In this document: piece by piece, positions 1 to 11,184 of the stretch
How positions within the stretch are numbered: position 1 is the stretch's first letter
Layout of the letters: each line of letters opens with the position of its first letter
Source of the DNA: Chrysopilus asiliformis
Taxonomy: Eukaryota > Arthropoda > Insecta > Diptera > Rhagionidae
Assembly (NCBI GenBank): GCA_964034945.1
Contig: OZ035961.1
Span: forward strand, 8,788,501 to 8,852,500
Length of the DNA stretch: 64,000 bases
Direction: 5' to 3'
Notes under the pieces: generated by a model
The model's database searches: none
What the model was told of the DNA's origin: nothing
Seen by the model: the letters and a program-made list of their open reading frames with translations, nothing else
Program-made: the position numbers and the translations under genes

Positions 1-3000
1 CAAAACATCTGTCAGTTCTTGTCAGTGGAAACGAGGCATTACATAATAATATGTCTACTAATATGCTGGACAACATTGTATTTTAAGATGGATTTTATGT
101 TCACTTAACGCACATCTTAAAATACTTAAGCTGATGGGCAAATATGCAATACAAGTCATAAAATCGCCTTATTGTACAACAAAGTATTAAATAAAACCGC
201 AAATAAACAGTTGAATGATAATATCATGCTATAGTCTTCTTACAACTATAGCAAATGCTGTAATCAGTAGCAATGAGTATGTAGTAATAATGAGTGCATT
301 AGATCCAGACATGTGTATGTTCACGTATCAAATGAACATAACAGCATAGATCCAACATTCAGTTAAGATCACTATTCTTCATTTATTAATTTACCTGGCC
401 ATTGTTCATATCTCATTTAGCTCTAAGATAACATAACATTCGCGCGCCTCCGATGAACATTCTGCAGGCGTTTGTGCATTCATAAAAAGGTAAATCACGA
501 ATATGAAAAGTACTGAACTCGTACCAGACTGGACTAATATGCTATACTGCCCTTAACTATGCATATGGATTGCTTTGCAGATTCGACTACTGCGCAAATC
601 CGGTAGACTTTCAGATAAAATTGAAAATTCTTCGACTTTTGTTCCTTGTTTTGGTCAATTACCAAAACATTACAGGTAATTGTTCTTTATTAACGAAACA
701 TAATGAAGATGAAAATGCACTTATTACGAAACTAACTGCAGTCCAAAGCAGTGACTCACGCAGTCATTGGAATGAACTTTACATATAAAGTTACATATTG
801 TGCATTATGCAACTTAAAACGAGCATACCGCTTTATGTTTATGCTTATTATGGTCAGAAAACTGAAGAAAACTGTTAGAAAGTGCTAATGAGAAAAAAAA
901 GCCTTTAACCACTCCAACTGAAGACAGATGGAAATGAATCTGAAGTTCATACATGGATCAACCCGAGCAGTCATAAAATGAAATGAAATCTTCTGAAAAG
1001 AGGCGTTAGAAAGTAATTAGTTTGCGGTACTATTTCAATTTCCGCCAATTATTATCGGTGAAGTGCTTTTGATTTTCATAAAAACACCTAGGGGTCACCA
1101 GAAGACCTTTGAGGGGATAGAAATTCCTTTAGATGTAGTCTTCGTACGACACTCCTTAAGTTATTTGCTTGAAAAATTTCTAAACTTTTCAGCAAAAGGT
1201 TAATTGCAGTTTTCTGTCCATCGATTTTCAGTGGTTTGCGCAAAGATGTAACAAAAAGGACAGCCATTTTTCCAAGATATACAACAAAAAACACCGGGAA
1301 CTTAGAAAAAGAGCAAGAGCATGGAAATTGTTCAATTAATGAAAATTTACAATGGTCCAGTTTTTGGCCCTTATGATAGTAAATACCACGGTCAAAACGT
1401 GCTCTATGTTTAGAAAGATCACAGCTTACACTATCTATCTGTCAATAGAGGTACAGTCTCATACGCTTAAATGCACAATGGTTTTTATCGCAATTTACTT
1501 GCATTTATTTGTGTTAAGCTTTATGTGTTTGTAGAATTTAATGTCAATGTGAACTTGAAAATTAAAGCATTTATGCATTTAATGCAATTATCTGTGTTGC
1601 ATTTATCCAAAGATAAACGTCATGCGAAAATGGGAAAAATTGAACCACCCCTTCCCCCTCACCCCTACAAATGTGAAAAAAGATTTTTGCGATTTTCTCG
1701 AAAACGGTTCATTTTTTCGAAAAACTTGTTTAGGCAAAAAGTGTTTCGAATTACGAAATTTTGAATACATCCAAATTCAATCGGACCATTCCTTCCTCCC
1801 TCTCCCATACAAATCGAAAATATTTTTGCGAATATCTCGGAAACGGACCTTTTTTAGAAATCGCATTATAGAGGGTCAAATTTTCTTTCGAATGCATAAA
1901 AACCGCGTCAAAATCTACGTTTTTGGATGGGTTAAATTGCGTCATTTTCTGTCGTATGTGTATCGAACCGTCGCAACTCGAGGGACTCTTGAATAATCAA
2001 AAGAACCCCCACATTGAACTAAAACTTTATTTGCTTTTCACAGAACTAAAATACCCAAACAGGATATTATTGAAAATCGTTGATCGCAATAAAGAACTCG
2101 ATTATCAAATATTATTTATCTGTGTTAACCACCATAGGTATCCCTATAAAAAGCAGGTTGTTCATGTTGCGAACAAGAAACCGCAAGCCAACGACTATCG
2201 AAATGACGTTCGTTTACTTCTTCATAGATACATGTATCTTTTCAAAGCCATATTCTGAATAAACAACATCTTAAGTCGAAGGCGATCAATGTCTTTTCAC
2301 AGCTTAGCGCATTCATTGTGTTCGACATAAACCTAGGATCTAACCGAACCGAAAGTAGTCTGTAGGGATTTTTCAATACTTTGTGAAATCGAGAACTATC
2401 AACAAAAATATAAAATAGTAGAGAAAAAAGACCCCCAATAATAATAATAATAATAATCATAATTGAATTGTGTACTTTGGATATTGAATGAAGCAACTGC
2501 GTAGATCAGTTGCCACTCTTGTGCAGAATTGAACAAGAAATCCCTTCGATTTTCAGTGTTTGCCTCCATTCAATTGATATTGCTTGGAGTCAAGACCAGA
2601 AGGAGGCATTTTATATCACATAATTGACGGTTTACATTTATCCACAAATAATATTGACAAGTAGTACGAAGGATTCTGTTTCTATAACTCTGTATATATT
2701 TCATATCGGAGATACAAGTCTGGTACTAGAATCTATAGAAGTTGTGTCTGACAGAACATTACTTTTCACAAGATTTTTTCCCCGCATGTGAACATTTCTA
2801 TAAAGAAATACAAATAAAAATTGTTGCTAACAAAATTAAACAAAAACATTAATGATGGGCTGTGTCTTTGGCCTTTTTTACTATCCGTAAAAGATATGAA
2901 TGACTGAACAATTTATTATTATAAGCAGGAGGATGTTGAGATTTGCGCATGTATTTTGTGATATTACAGAGGATTCAAGATTCAAGGCTTAGGCATAGTA

Positions 3001-3108
3001 ACATGTTAACCCATACCATTTTTCTATATTTTATTTCTCGTGTAGTTTTTTTTGTCTTTGTTCGACTTTTATTAAAATTGTTTTTTTCTATCACTTCTTG
3101 TGTTACAG
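1..3108. other. AT-rich upstream region / intron of the ZP gene
   Basis: No coding exon can be supported here. The stretch ends in a pyrimidine-rich tract and an AG at 3107-3108, so at least the last part is an intron of the ZP-domain gene. About 1.62-1.96 kb carries a degenerate repeat with C-rich blocks followed by 'tttctcgaaaacgg'-like text; similar text recurs near 61.0 kb. A short (AAT)n microsatellite lies at about 2437-2458. A possible small exon at 581-675 has splice-like borders (CTTTGCAG before, GTAATT after), but its phase does not join directly to the exon at 3109. Confidence 0.5.
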
Positions 3109-6103
3109 ATCAGCCAACTACTATCGTTCCACAGGAGCATGCGAGTTGTCTGAAATGGATCGTATTACATTAGCCGGATCGAGTGCATTCCAACCTAACG
3201 ATGGTGTCGATTATCTGGAGAACAACTGCGCCGAGGAACCAAATAAATTGTGCGAATTCAAACGTTTATCTGGTAGAATTTTGAAGACTGTCGACTCTGT
3301 GTATCAGGATATTGCCAGCATCGATGAATGCCGTGATCTTTGTCTCAACTCACCATACAGGTAGGAAAGAAGACTATTTTTGGTAAACTTGTAAATTTCA
3401 ACCTTTAAAAATTGGGAGAAAATAATGGTTTCCCAAAAATTTTGCTTCGGTAAAAGCGGGGGTCAAAATTTAAACGATCAAAATTTTTAAAAGTAAAACG
3501 AATATCAATAAATTTGTAGATTAAAGATCAAAAATTTTGACAATCACAATTTTGAATTTTGAATATCACAATTTTTTACTAATCCCTCTTCCCCACATAT
3601 ACTACAATAATTACTAAAAAAAATCCTCGAATTTTTAGATGCCACTCATACGACTTTGGAGATACCGGCGATATGGTCTGCCGTCTTAGCCATCACAGCC
3701 GTGCCACTTTATCCGACGTTCAAGATCCCTACTTAGACGTCCCAGAAGCAGCCACCTACGAACTCTCATCATGCTACAACGTAACAATTGAATGTCGCGC
3801 TGGGGATATGGTCGCCCGTATCCGTACTTCAAAACTCTTCGATGGCAAAGTCTACGCCAAGGGATCACCGAAATCCTGCTCCGTTGACGTCAAGAGCTCT
3901 CTGGACTTTGAACTTCGCATGGGATATCAGGACCTCGAATGCAACGTACGCCAGAGTGGCTCAGGACGATACATGAATGACGTCGTCATCCAGCATCACG
4001 ACACCATCGTCACCTCATCAGATTTGGGTCTAGCCGTCACTTGCCAATACGATTTGACCAACAAGACCGTGTCGAACGAAGTCGATTTGGGAGTCACTGG
4101 GGATATCGAACCAGCTTTGTCCGAAGAAGTCATTGTCGATTCTCCTAATGTTGTTATGAAGATCACAGGACGCGATGGAAGTGACATTATGCGATCAGCT
4201 GAAGTCGGTGACCCCCTTGCCCTCCGTTTCGAAATTCTGGATGAGCAGAGCCCCTATGAGATCTTCGTGCGTGAATTGGTCGCTATGGATGGTGGAGATA
4301 ACGCTGAAATTACTTTAATCGATTCCGATGGCTGCCCAACAGATCACTTCATCATGGGACCAATTTACAAGAGTGCCATTTCGGGCAAGATTCTCCTGTC
4401 CCACTTTGATGCGTTCAAATTCCCATCGTCTGAAGTCGTGCAGTTCCGCGCCTTAGTAACACCGTGCATGCCATCATGCGAGCCAGTCCAATGTGACCAG
4501 GAGGATGTCAGTGGTGAATTGAAATCGCTCATATCATTTGGACGTAAGAAGCGATCCGTTAATGCCACAGGTAAGTCTCATCAATTTTATCATTCGTGCC
4601 TTATTTACATGCGCTGTCAGGTTGTGTGAAATAAACGTAAAGAAATAATCCAATAATATTCGATTGACACTGATGAGGAGGAATACGAGAAGTTGGGAAA
4701 GTCGAATGTATTTGCGATCATGAGAATATTCTTCTATTGCAGAAATTTGAAATAAATAACGTCTGGTTCAAATTCCGAAATAAAATAACCCGAATGAACT
4801 GTCCTCAAAAAGTTTTAAGGATTCAAACCCGATTTTTTAAGGAGTTTCTAAATTAGCTAAAAAAGTTTAATTACTTAAGCTTTTCAGGGAAGATTTATAG
4901 TTGTGTTCGAAAGATCTCTACAATCCCTTCCAACTGAACTCTCGAAAGCTCTAAAATCGTTCGAATAAATTTCTTATGAGGGAGACGGAAAATATACTGC
5001 GAGAGACAAAACGTAAATTTCTTATGAAAGCTGTCTAAAGCTCTCAAAGCTGAAATCTAAAGGTTTCAAATCTGTATAGCAAAATTTATATAAAAGGATG
5101 GGAAATAATATTCCTCACAAAGTTTAGTTGCCTTTCGGTGAGTCTATGGAGAGCTTCAAATTTAGTGGAGATTTAGTTTATAATTTTAAAAAATTAAATC
5201 TAGTTTTAAATTTTGCTCTCAATTCAATTACTAATTAAATATGATAGAAAAAAAACTGATTTAAATTTTCCCTAGGCCTTCCGTTACAAACATTGAATTT
5301 TCTCACCTTAACAAATCTTTTGCAATCACAAATCACAGTAAAATATAGAAAATAAAATAATCCAATCCAATTGACCTACTAGATAAACAAGAAAAAAATT
5401 AATAATAATCAGATAAGCATAAAGAATTCGCTAACATGGGATTTTTTTTTGTTTCTTGCAGAATCGCAACAGCAGAGACGTCTTCGACGTGAGACTTCCC
5501 ACAAGCCAAATAACGAAGACATGCTATTGGTGCAATCAATTCAAATTACCGATAAATTTGGTTTTGAGAAGCAGCAGCAATCGAAGCCGAAAGGTATCAA
5601 CACCAGCGAAACGGTATTCATGTCAACCGATGGCCAAGGATTCTGTGTTAATGCTATTGGTGAGTTAAACATAATAATAAGATTGCTTTCACTTATGATT
5701 TTTTAGCACAATTTCCCCCAAAACATAGTTTTATCGATTATCCATATATCTTTGGGTCTCGGTCTCGGTCTCTGTGTCTATCGATCATATATTCAAATCA
5801 ATTTAACTAATCAATATATTCTTCAATAATATCGTTTCATATTCACGTCCCATCGACAACACCAATTTAGGCATGATTGTTGCTGGAACCGTTTTCCTAT
5901 TAGCTCAATTGGCCGTAATTGCCATCTGGACGTACCTGTACCAGCGCCGCAGGAAGGTGCGTGGTTGCGGCGGCGAAGTCAATTCATCATCGTCATTTGC
6001 ATCGTCTGGAGTACCAACGCCAACATTAACTGGAAGCAGGGCCGATTCGTTATGCAAATTGTACGATAGCGGATTCGCTGGACGACATGGCAGACAATTT
6101 TAG
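3109..6103 (+). CDS. PAN/ZP-domain transmembrane protein, 5'-partial (trynity/neyo/morpheyus/nompA class)
   Basis: Four exons join in phase: 3109-3360, 3639-4570, 5462-5659 and 5871-6103 (TAG stop), giving about 538 residues. The first exon starts in mid-domain with the tail of one PAN/apple module. A second PAN module follows, starting CEFKRLSG, and is completed across the 278-bp intron (CRDLCLNSPYR then CHSYDFGD). The ZP domain begins at CYNVTIECRAGDM and ends near PSCEPVQC. Two furin-type sites follow, RKKR (4543-4554) and RRLRR (5476-5490). The last exon encodes one membrane helix (MIVAGTVFLLAQLAVIAIW), a basic stop-transfer QRRRK and a short cytoplasmic tail ending LYDSGFAGRHGRQF. In flies such proteins are secreted or shed at the apical surface and shape cuticle or sensory matrix; this role is inferred from the family. 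I cannot tell which paralogue it is. The signal peptide and first PAN exon lie upstream, probably outside the window. Confidence 0.9.
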
Positions 6104-8134
6104 ACAGTTTCTCATATTAAACAATTTTTTTCTCTAATAATTTTAATTATTGAAATAATCGATTAAGGTCTCGTATGGAAATCATTTACAAAATTCTTAA
6201 TTCAATTGTTTGTTTGTAAAAGGAATTCTTTGAAATTAATACAGGAGAACAGAAGCAATGTTGAATGGGGTTTTTTTTGAAAAAGAAATTATTAAAATTT
6301 TAAAATCTACAATTAAGCAGAAAAAGTCCAAAATTATCACAGTTTTACTTAATCTTTGGTAAAACAATTCAAAAATTTCGGATTACAAAGCTTTCATGGA
6401 TAAAAGCTCTTAAAAGCTTTTAGAAAAATACCTCAAAGCTCTTAAGGCTTTTTTATTTTTTTGATAAAATAGAACTTTCCAACTTATGTTGAACGTTTAA
6501 GGAAATCATTGCCCATGGAAAATGATTTTAAGGAAATGAATTGCGCGGTTAAAATTTCACAAAATTTCATTGTAATTTTCATGATTTTTGTAAAATCTAA
6601 ATTGCGAAAAATTACTGCAAATTCTAAAAATGTATCCATTCGACATTTTCCTCGAAAACTCTTGGGTTTAAAAAAAAACGAAAAGATAAAGAAACTCAAT
6701 TTACAGACAACAACATTTTAGTATTTTATTTTTTAACTAAAATCCGCTTGAGACCTTAATTGAAGAGACCAGAGGAATGCATTTGTGTAAACTAATAAAA
6801 AATAATTCAATTAATTTTGAAAATCAAAATCGATTAAACGGAAATGGCTAAGAAAAATAGAAAAAAAAAAACAGACGAAAAGAATTTTTCCACAAAACAA
6901 TTTGAAAATTTCGAACTCTAACCATTTTCAATTAATTTATTTTATTGTCAACTACAGTAAGTAAATAACACAATCGATTTAAAAGTAATGTTTTAGTCAA
7001 AATTGGAAAAAAGGACGACTGATAGCCATTAAAATACAAGTGAAAAAATTATAATGAAATAATTTTCATATATAAATTTAAATCAAACGACCAAGCGCGA
7101 AAGAGTGTACGTGAAAAGCAATTGTGTGATTGTCATTATTAAAAAAATATATATGTATTAATAAAATAGAAATTATTATTATGTAGCCTTAAATTAATAA
7201 CAAACAAAAAAATAAAGTTAAAAAAATAATAAAATAAAATAAAATTAATCGCTAAGGATAAGTTTTAAGAAATTAAATTTTAATTAAGAATGTGTGAATG
7301 ATAATTTTAAATTATTTAATATTTAACATGTGCCTTTTTACGACGACGACTTTTTTTTATTTTTTTTAGAGAAAAAAAATTTTGTTTGTAAAAAATTTAA
7401 TCGGAAAAGTAATATCTCTTTGGGTATTCATTCAAAAAGAAATTAAATGAAATTTATTATAATTAACAATAATTGAATAGATAAATGGGAGAAATCTTCT
7501 AACACATTTTGCAAAACAATGATAGAAAATATTTTTTTTTAAATCATTTTAACAAAATCTGTTAGAAGATTAAATTTGTAGGAGAATTTTGTATGGTTGT
7601 AGTATTCATTTGTCCTTTTTTCTGATATTTAATGACCGAAACTTAAGCGCAATTTATTTTGAAAAAAAAATGCGAAATGAATAAATAATAAAGTAATTAT
7701 TAAATTTTTATTTTAAATAATAATATTTTAATAATAAAGGTTAACAAATTTGCAATAATTTTTTTTTCATTTGAGAAATTATTTATATAAATATCTTGTG
7801 TAGAAATCAAAATAGTTTAAGATACAAAATACACAAACAGCACTTTAATCAGAAAAGGAATTTAATATGACCATTTAATAATGATAAATCAATATTTTTT
7901 TATTTTAATTTTGTTTCAACAACACGGTCAGCAAAATAAAATTCATATTCGTATTTTATTTAAACAATAATAAACGAGAATAATAAAACATGTATGCTAT
8001 ATTTATACTGTAATAAATTAAATATAGAAATAATGGAAAATATTTGTTGGCATTTTTACTGATAAAGAAAAACCTTGGTCTTTAGTTCCACTAACGAAAA
8101 TTGGTAAAATTTCGTGAAATTGAATTTATTGTTA
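6104..8134. other. 3' UTR and very AT-rich spacer after the ZP gene
   Basis: No second gene is visible. The first part should be the 3' UTR. AATAAA polyadenylation signals occur at 6794-6799 and in a cluster around 7155-7245, so the transcript end is uncertain. The rest is low-complexity A/T DNA. Confidence 0.5.
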
Positions 8135-8180
8135 CTTATGGTGTTTTCATTTATGGTGTTTTCATTTATGGTGTTTTCAC
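8135..8180. repeat. 15-bp tandem repeat, three copies
   Basis: The unit 'ttatggtgttttcat' is repeated three times almost without change. It lies just before a foldback palindrome. Confidence 0.8.
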
Positions 8181-8258
8181 TTGAAAATGACTCGCCGAAA
8201 GTTTTTCCTGTGGAACGAAATGACTTCAAAGGCAGATTTTACAGTAGGCTCGTTAGCG

Positions 8259-8503
8259 TCAGTCCTGGGCACCAATCATGTATTCCGACGCGTCTCTGTC
8301 TTTCGACTTCGACGCAGCTTTTAACTCTTGACTTCGCCATATCTGCAGCTTGAAATTTCGCGGAATCGTCACTATGAATCGAAACGTGATTCTGACTGTC
8401 ACTCCAGGAAATTTGAAGCTGCTGATATGGCGAAGTCAAGAGTCAAAAGCTGCGTCGAAGTCGATAGGCAGAGACGCGTCGAGATACATGAGTCCAGCCC
8501 TGA
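8259..8503. mobile_element. Foldback (long inverted repeat) element
   Basis: The left half and the reverse complement of the right half match over about 75 bp near the outside (left arm about 8286-8358, right arm about 8410-8481, sharing for example GACTTCGCCATATC). The match continues weakly through the centre, so almost the whole 245 bp can fold on itself. The outermost bases also pair loosely (TCAG...CTGA). There is no coding capacity. This is the layout of a foldback MITE; I could not define a target-site duplication. Confidence 0.75.
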
Positions 8504-8922
8504 TTTAAAATGGTATCATTTTTTAATAAAAAAGTTTCTGGTTTTCGGCGTATAAAAGTTCGGTATTTTATGTGAAGGGTCAAGTAAAAGAAGGCTGGCT
8601 AGACATGGTCTAAAAACTAATTTCGGCGATGCTTGATCTAACACAGGAGTTGCTGATGTTTTCTATATTTACTCCGATGCATCGATTTTATATTTTTGAA
8701 GGCTAGAATTGGCTTAGCGCTGAACTGAGATTTCATTTAATGTTTAGTATGTAAAAAACTTTCACCTGCGGTGCCTTTTTCCAATGATTTTTCGCCTGCA
8801 ACACTTTTGTTGTAAAAAATTGCCCCTGTAGCGCATTTCTGTATGTGGGTACCTAAATGCCAAAATTTTTGAAAAATTTAGAAAGAATATTCATACAATC
8901 TCGCAAATTCCACGTAAACAGT

Positions 8923-8983
8923 GTAAGTTTACCAGCGCGCAACAGAACCGTCAAAATTTGCATGGAAAATCTTTTAAGCTAAC
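8923..8983 (+). repeat. Direct repeat, copy 1 (pair with 10405-10465)
   Basis: About 61 bp running from 'gtaagtttaccagcgcgca' to 'cttttaagctaac' recur at 10405-10465 with only a few differences. The two copies flank the MITE cluster at 8988-10395. Confidence 0.8.
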
Positions 8984-8987
8984 GTAA

Positions 8988-10010
8988 AGCTGGTCCCATA
9001 ATTGGAGCGGTGCGGCAGCGGCGCGGTTGCGGCGTGGTGACAGCTCAATTTGTGTTCTCATAACCTAAAAATCGCAGAAAATTCGAAGATTATTAATTTT
9101 TCCGTTTCATTTTCGTTTTCGAATACGTTTTATAGTTATTTTCCATCTTTTTACTTGATAAAAATATTTGCAACACTCAGAAAACATAAACAACTGTCAC
9201 CGCTTCCAACCGCGTCTGAAAGGAGAAACTAGACCTACTCTTCGCGGTGCCGCGCGGTTGCCGCGTTTGGTCACCGCGCAATTATAAACCAACTCATATA
9301 AACCTATAGTTTCTACTACCATTATAACCAGTGTTCAAAACGCTCCCATTTGTAGTCTTTCGTTCTGCTCCCAAGGAGGCATTGAAATCAATAGAAAATA
9401 AAAATCACTCTCTAGAGAACGAAATTCGGCATTTCAGAAAAACGCTCCCAAGAACGAGAACGAAATTATTGTTTTTACGTTCTTGCTCTTAGGATTTTTA
9501 TATTTGCATTTTGTTTTTACGTTCTTTGAGAACAGAACGTTAATGCTGGGAGCGAAATATCGTTCTCTCACTATTAAAATACATACTTATATGTGTGTGT
9601 GTGTGTGTGCATCATACCAAAAAGCCATCGCTCGAGGCTTTCATTCATTTTTATGCGAGACCCACAAACCGCTTTGAACAAGGAGCGAAAACTTAAATAG
9701 AAACCATTTCGTTCTTAACTTGGGAGCAAGAACGAAAAATGTGCAACGATCGTTCCGACTCCTACGAACAGTACTGCGGAGCTCAAAATTTCTCTCTTTG
9801 AAGAACGATTGCGCTTACAAATGATTTTCGTTCTTGAGAACGGGAGTCGGAAACCGCAGCAAGCGTTCTTGTCGTTGGGAGCGAAACTTTTAAGAGCGAA
9901 AAGAACGATATAACAAAATAAAGTTTTGAACACTGATTATAACTCATATAAACCTATAGTTTCTACTACCAAGCGGCCGCGCCGCTTTGCGCGTAATTGC
10001 GGTATAAGCT
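8988..10010. mobile_element. TAA-flanked, GC-rich MITE carrying a nested hAT MITE
   Basis: The ends are imperfect inverted repeats (AGCTGGTCCCATAATTG on the left; AGCTTATACCGCAATTA on the reverse of the right) and both are flanked by TAA (8985-8987 and 10011-10013). GCGGC-rich subterminal blocks lie inside both ends. With the nested 607-bp hAT element and its extra 8 bp removed, about 408 bp remain. A 3-bp TAA duplication suggests a PIF/Harbinger-type origin, which is inference from the target site only. Confidence 0.5.
9329..9935. mobile_element. Non-autonomous hAT-type element with 8-bp duplication
   Basis: The element is 607 bp long. Its ends are CAGTGTTCAAAAC and GTTTTGAACACTG, exact inverted repeats. 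It is flanked on both sides by the 8-bp target duplication ATTATAAC (9321-9328 and 9936-9943). Inside, many copies of 'gttctt..gagaacg' and 'gggagcg' style words occur in both orientations. There is no transposase. An 8-bp duplication with CAGTG ends fits the hAT superfamily. A tandem 'aactcatataaacctatag' duplication flanks the insertion point. Confidence 0.85.
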
Positions 10011-10013
10011 TAA

Positions 10014-10395
10014 AGGTGCCGCTCCACATGAGAGTAAATATGCGAGTAACTCTCAAAAACTCTCGAGAGTTACTCGCAGAAGGTTGTCCATTTGAGAGTT
10101 AATTTCGGAGATTTTTTTTTTCAAGACCAATATCTTGATTTTTTTGACATCTTACTTTGGCGAGTTCTCGAGAGCTACTAGCGAAATTCAAACGCAATTC
10201 GTATCTGGCGAGCAAATCTCCGAGAGTTCAGTGGGTGCGTGTCGACTAGAGAGCAGAATCACTTTTGACAGCTCGCAGAAACTAGCTCGCGAGTTTTTGC
10301 GAGTTTCTGGGAGCGACTCTCAGAGACATGTCCATTTGCGAGTAGTTGCTATCGAGAGGTTCTCGCCGCCATTTACTCTCATGTGGAACGGCACC
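10014..10395. mobile_element. TAA-flanked MITE with 26-bp TIRs
   Basis: Left end AGGTGCCGCTCCACATGAGA and the reverse of the right end match over 26 bp with one mismatch. The element lies between TAA (10011-10013) and TAA (10397-10399; the last T of the right end is at 10396). Inside are many GCGAGT/ACTCGC and CTCTCGAGAG words. The apparent reading frame at 10135-10464 runs through these repeats and is not a gene. Harbinger-type by target site, which is inference. Confidence 0.75.
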
Positions 10396-10404
10396 TTAAG
10401 CTGC

Positions 10405-10465
10405 GTAAGTTTACCACCGCGCAAAAGAACCGTCAAAATTTGCATGGAAAATCTTTTAAGCTAAC
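10405..10465 (+). repeat. Direct repeat, copy 2 (pair with 8923-8983)
   Basis: Second copy of the 61-bp sequence described at 8923-8983, in the same orientation and immediately after the TAA-flanked MITE. Confidence 0.8.
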
Positions 10466-10470
10466 CTTAC

Positions 10471-10604
10471 ACGGTCAATATGTTTACTTCAATATATTGA
10501 AAGGCCTTCCATAAAAATTGAATCCCTTTGATTCGCTTCAATATGGCCCTTACACAATCAATATATTAAACAACAATAATATTGAAGCAAAATTATTGAC
10601 CGTA
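10471..10604. mobile_element. Small MITE with ACGGTCAATA ends
   Basis: ACGGTCAATA at the left and its reverse (near TTATTGACCGT) at the right bracket about 134 bp that contain further 'ttcaatatattga' words in both orientations. A closely related hairpin occurs at 62643-62696. Confidence 0.5.
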
Positions 10605-11184
10605 TAATGCAGGCTTTACGCAACCGTCGTAAGTTTACGCAACGATTTTGGTGTGCAAACAACCTCGTAAACTTACGCAAATGTCAAATACGGAAATCTC
10701 GGGAAATTATGAAATTTAGCTGCAACAATAAGAATTTCTTTTATGCCATTTGTTCCCATTTTTTAAATTAATTTTACTGTTTCACTTATTCTCGTAATTT
10801 TCAACTTCTAATTTTGGGGCTGCTGAGAGAAGACTGCCAAACAGCTGATCGATACGCAACTTATTTGATGAAATCGGTAAATTGATCTCATCGATGATTT
10901 TTTTTCACACAATAAATTCGCAAGACAGAATAGAGAGTAGGTCTGTTGAGGAAAATTTCTAAAAACTATAGTAGAAATCAAAAAGGCTTTTTTTAAAAAT
11001 AGTTTTATTGATTTTTTTCTTTTGTTGGTAATACTAGTAAAACTGAGTAAAAAATGATCCTAGTTTTTCGAATAAAAACTAGTAAAATGTAAATTTTTAT
11101 CAGAAAACGTCATAAATTACACAATTTTTCGATCAAAATCATAATTGTAGTTTAATTTATTTTTTAAATAAAAATACTACTCAC

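Noticed and set aside
570..788. Open frame with a hydrophobic stretch and splice-like borders (581-675), possible first exon of the ZP gene
   Set aside because: No in-frame ATG, no PAN signature, and its 3' phase does not join to the exon at 3109 without an unseen extra exon.
10135..10464. 109-codon open frame
   Set aside because: Runs through the internal repeats, the right TIR of a MITE and the following direct repeat.
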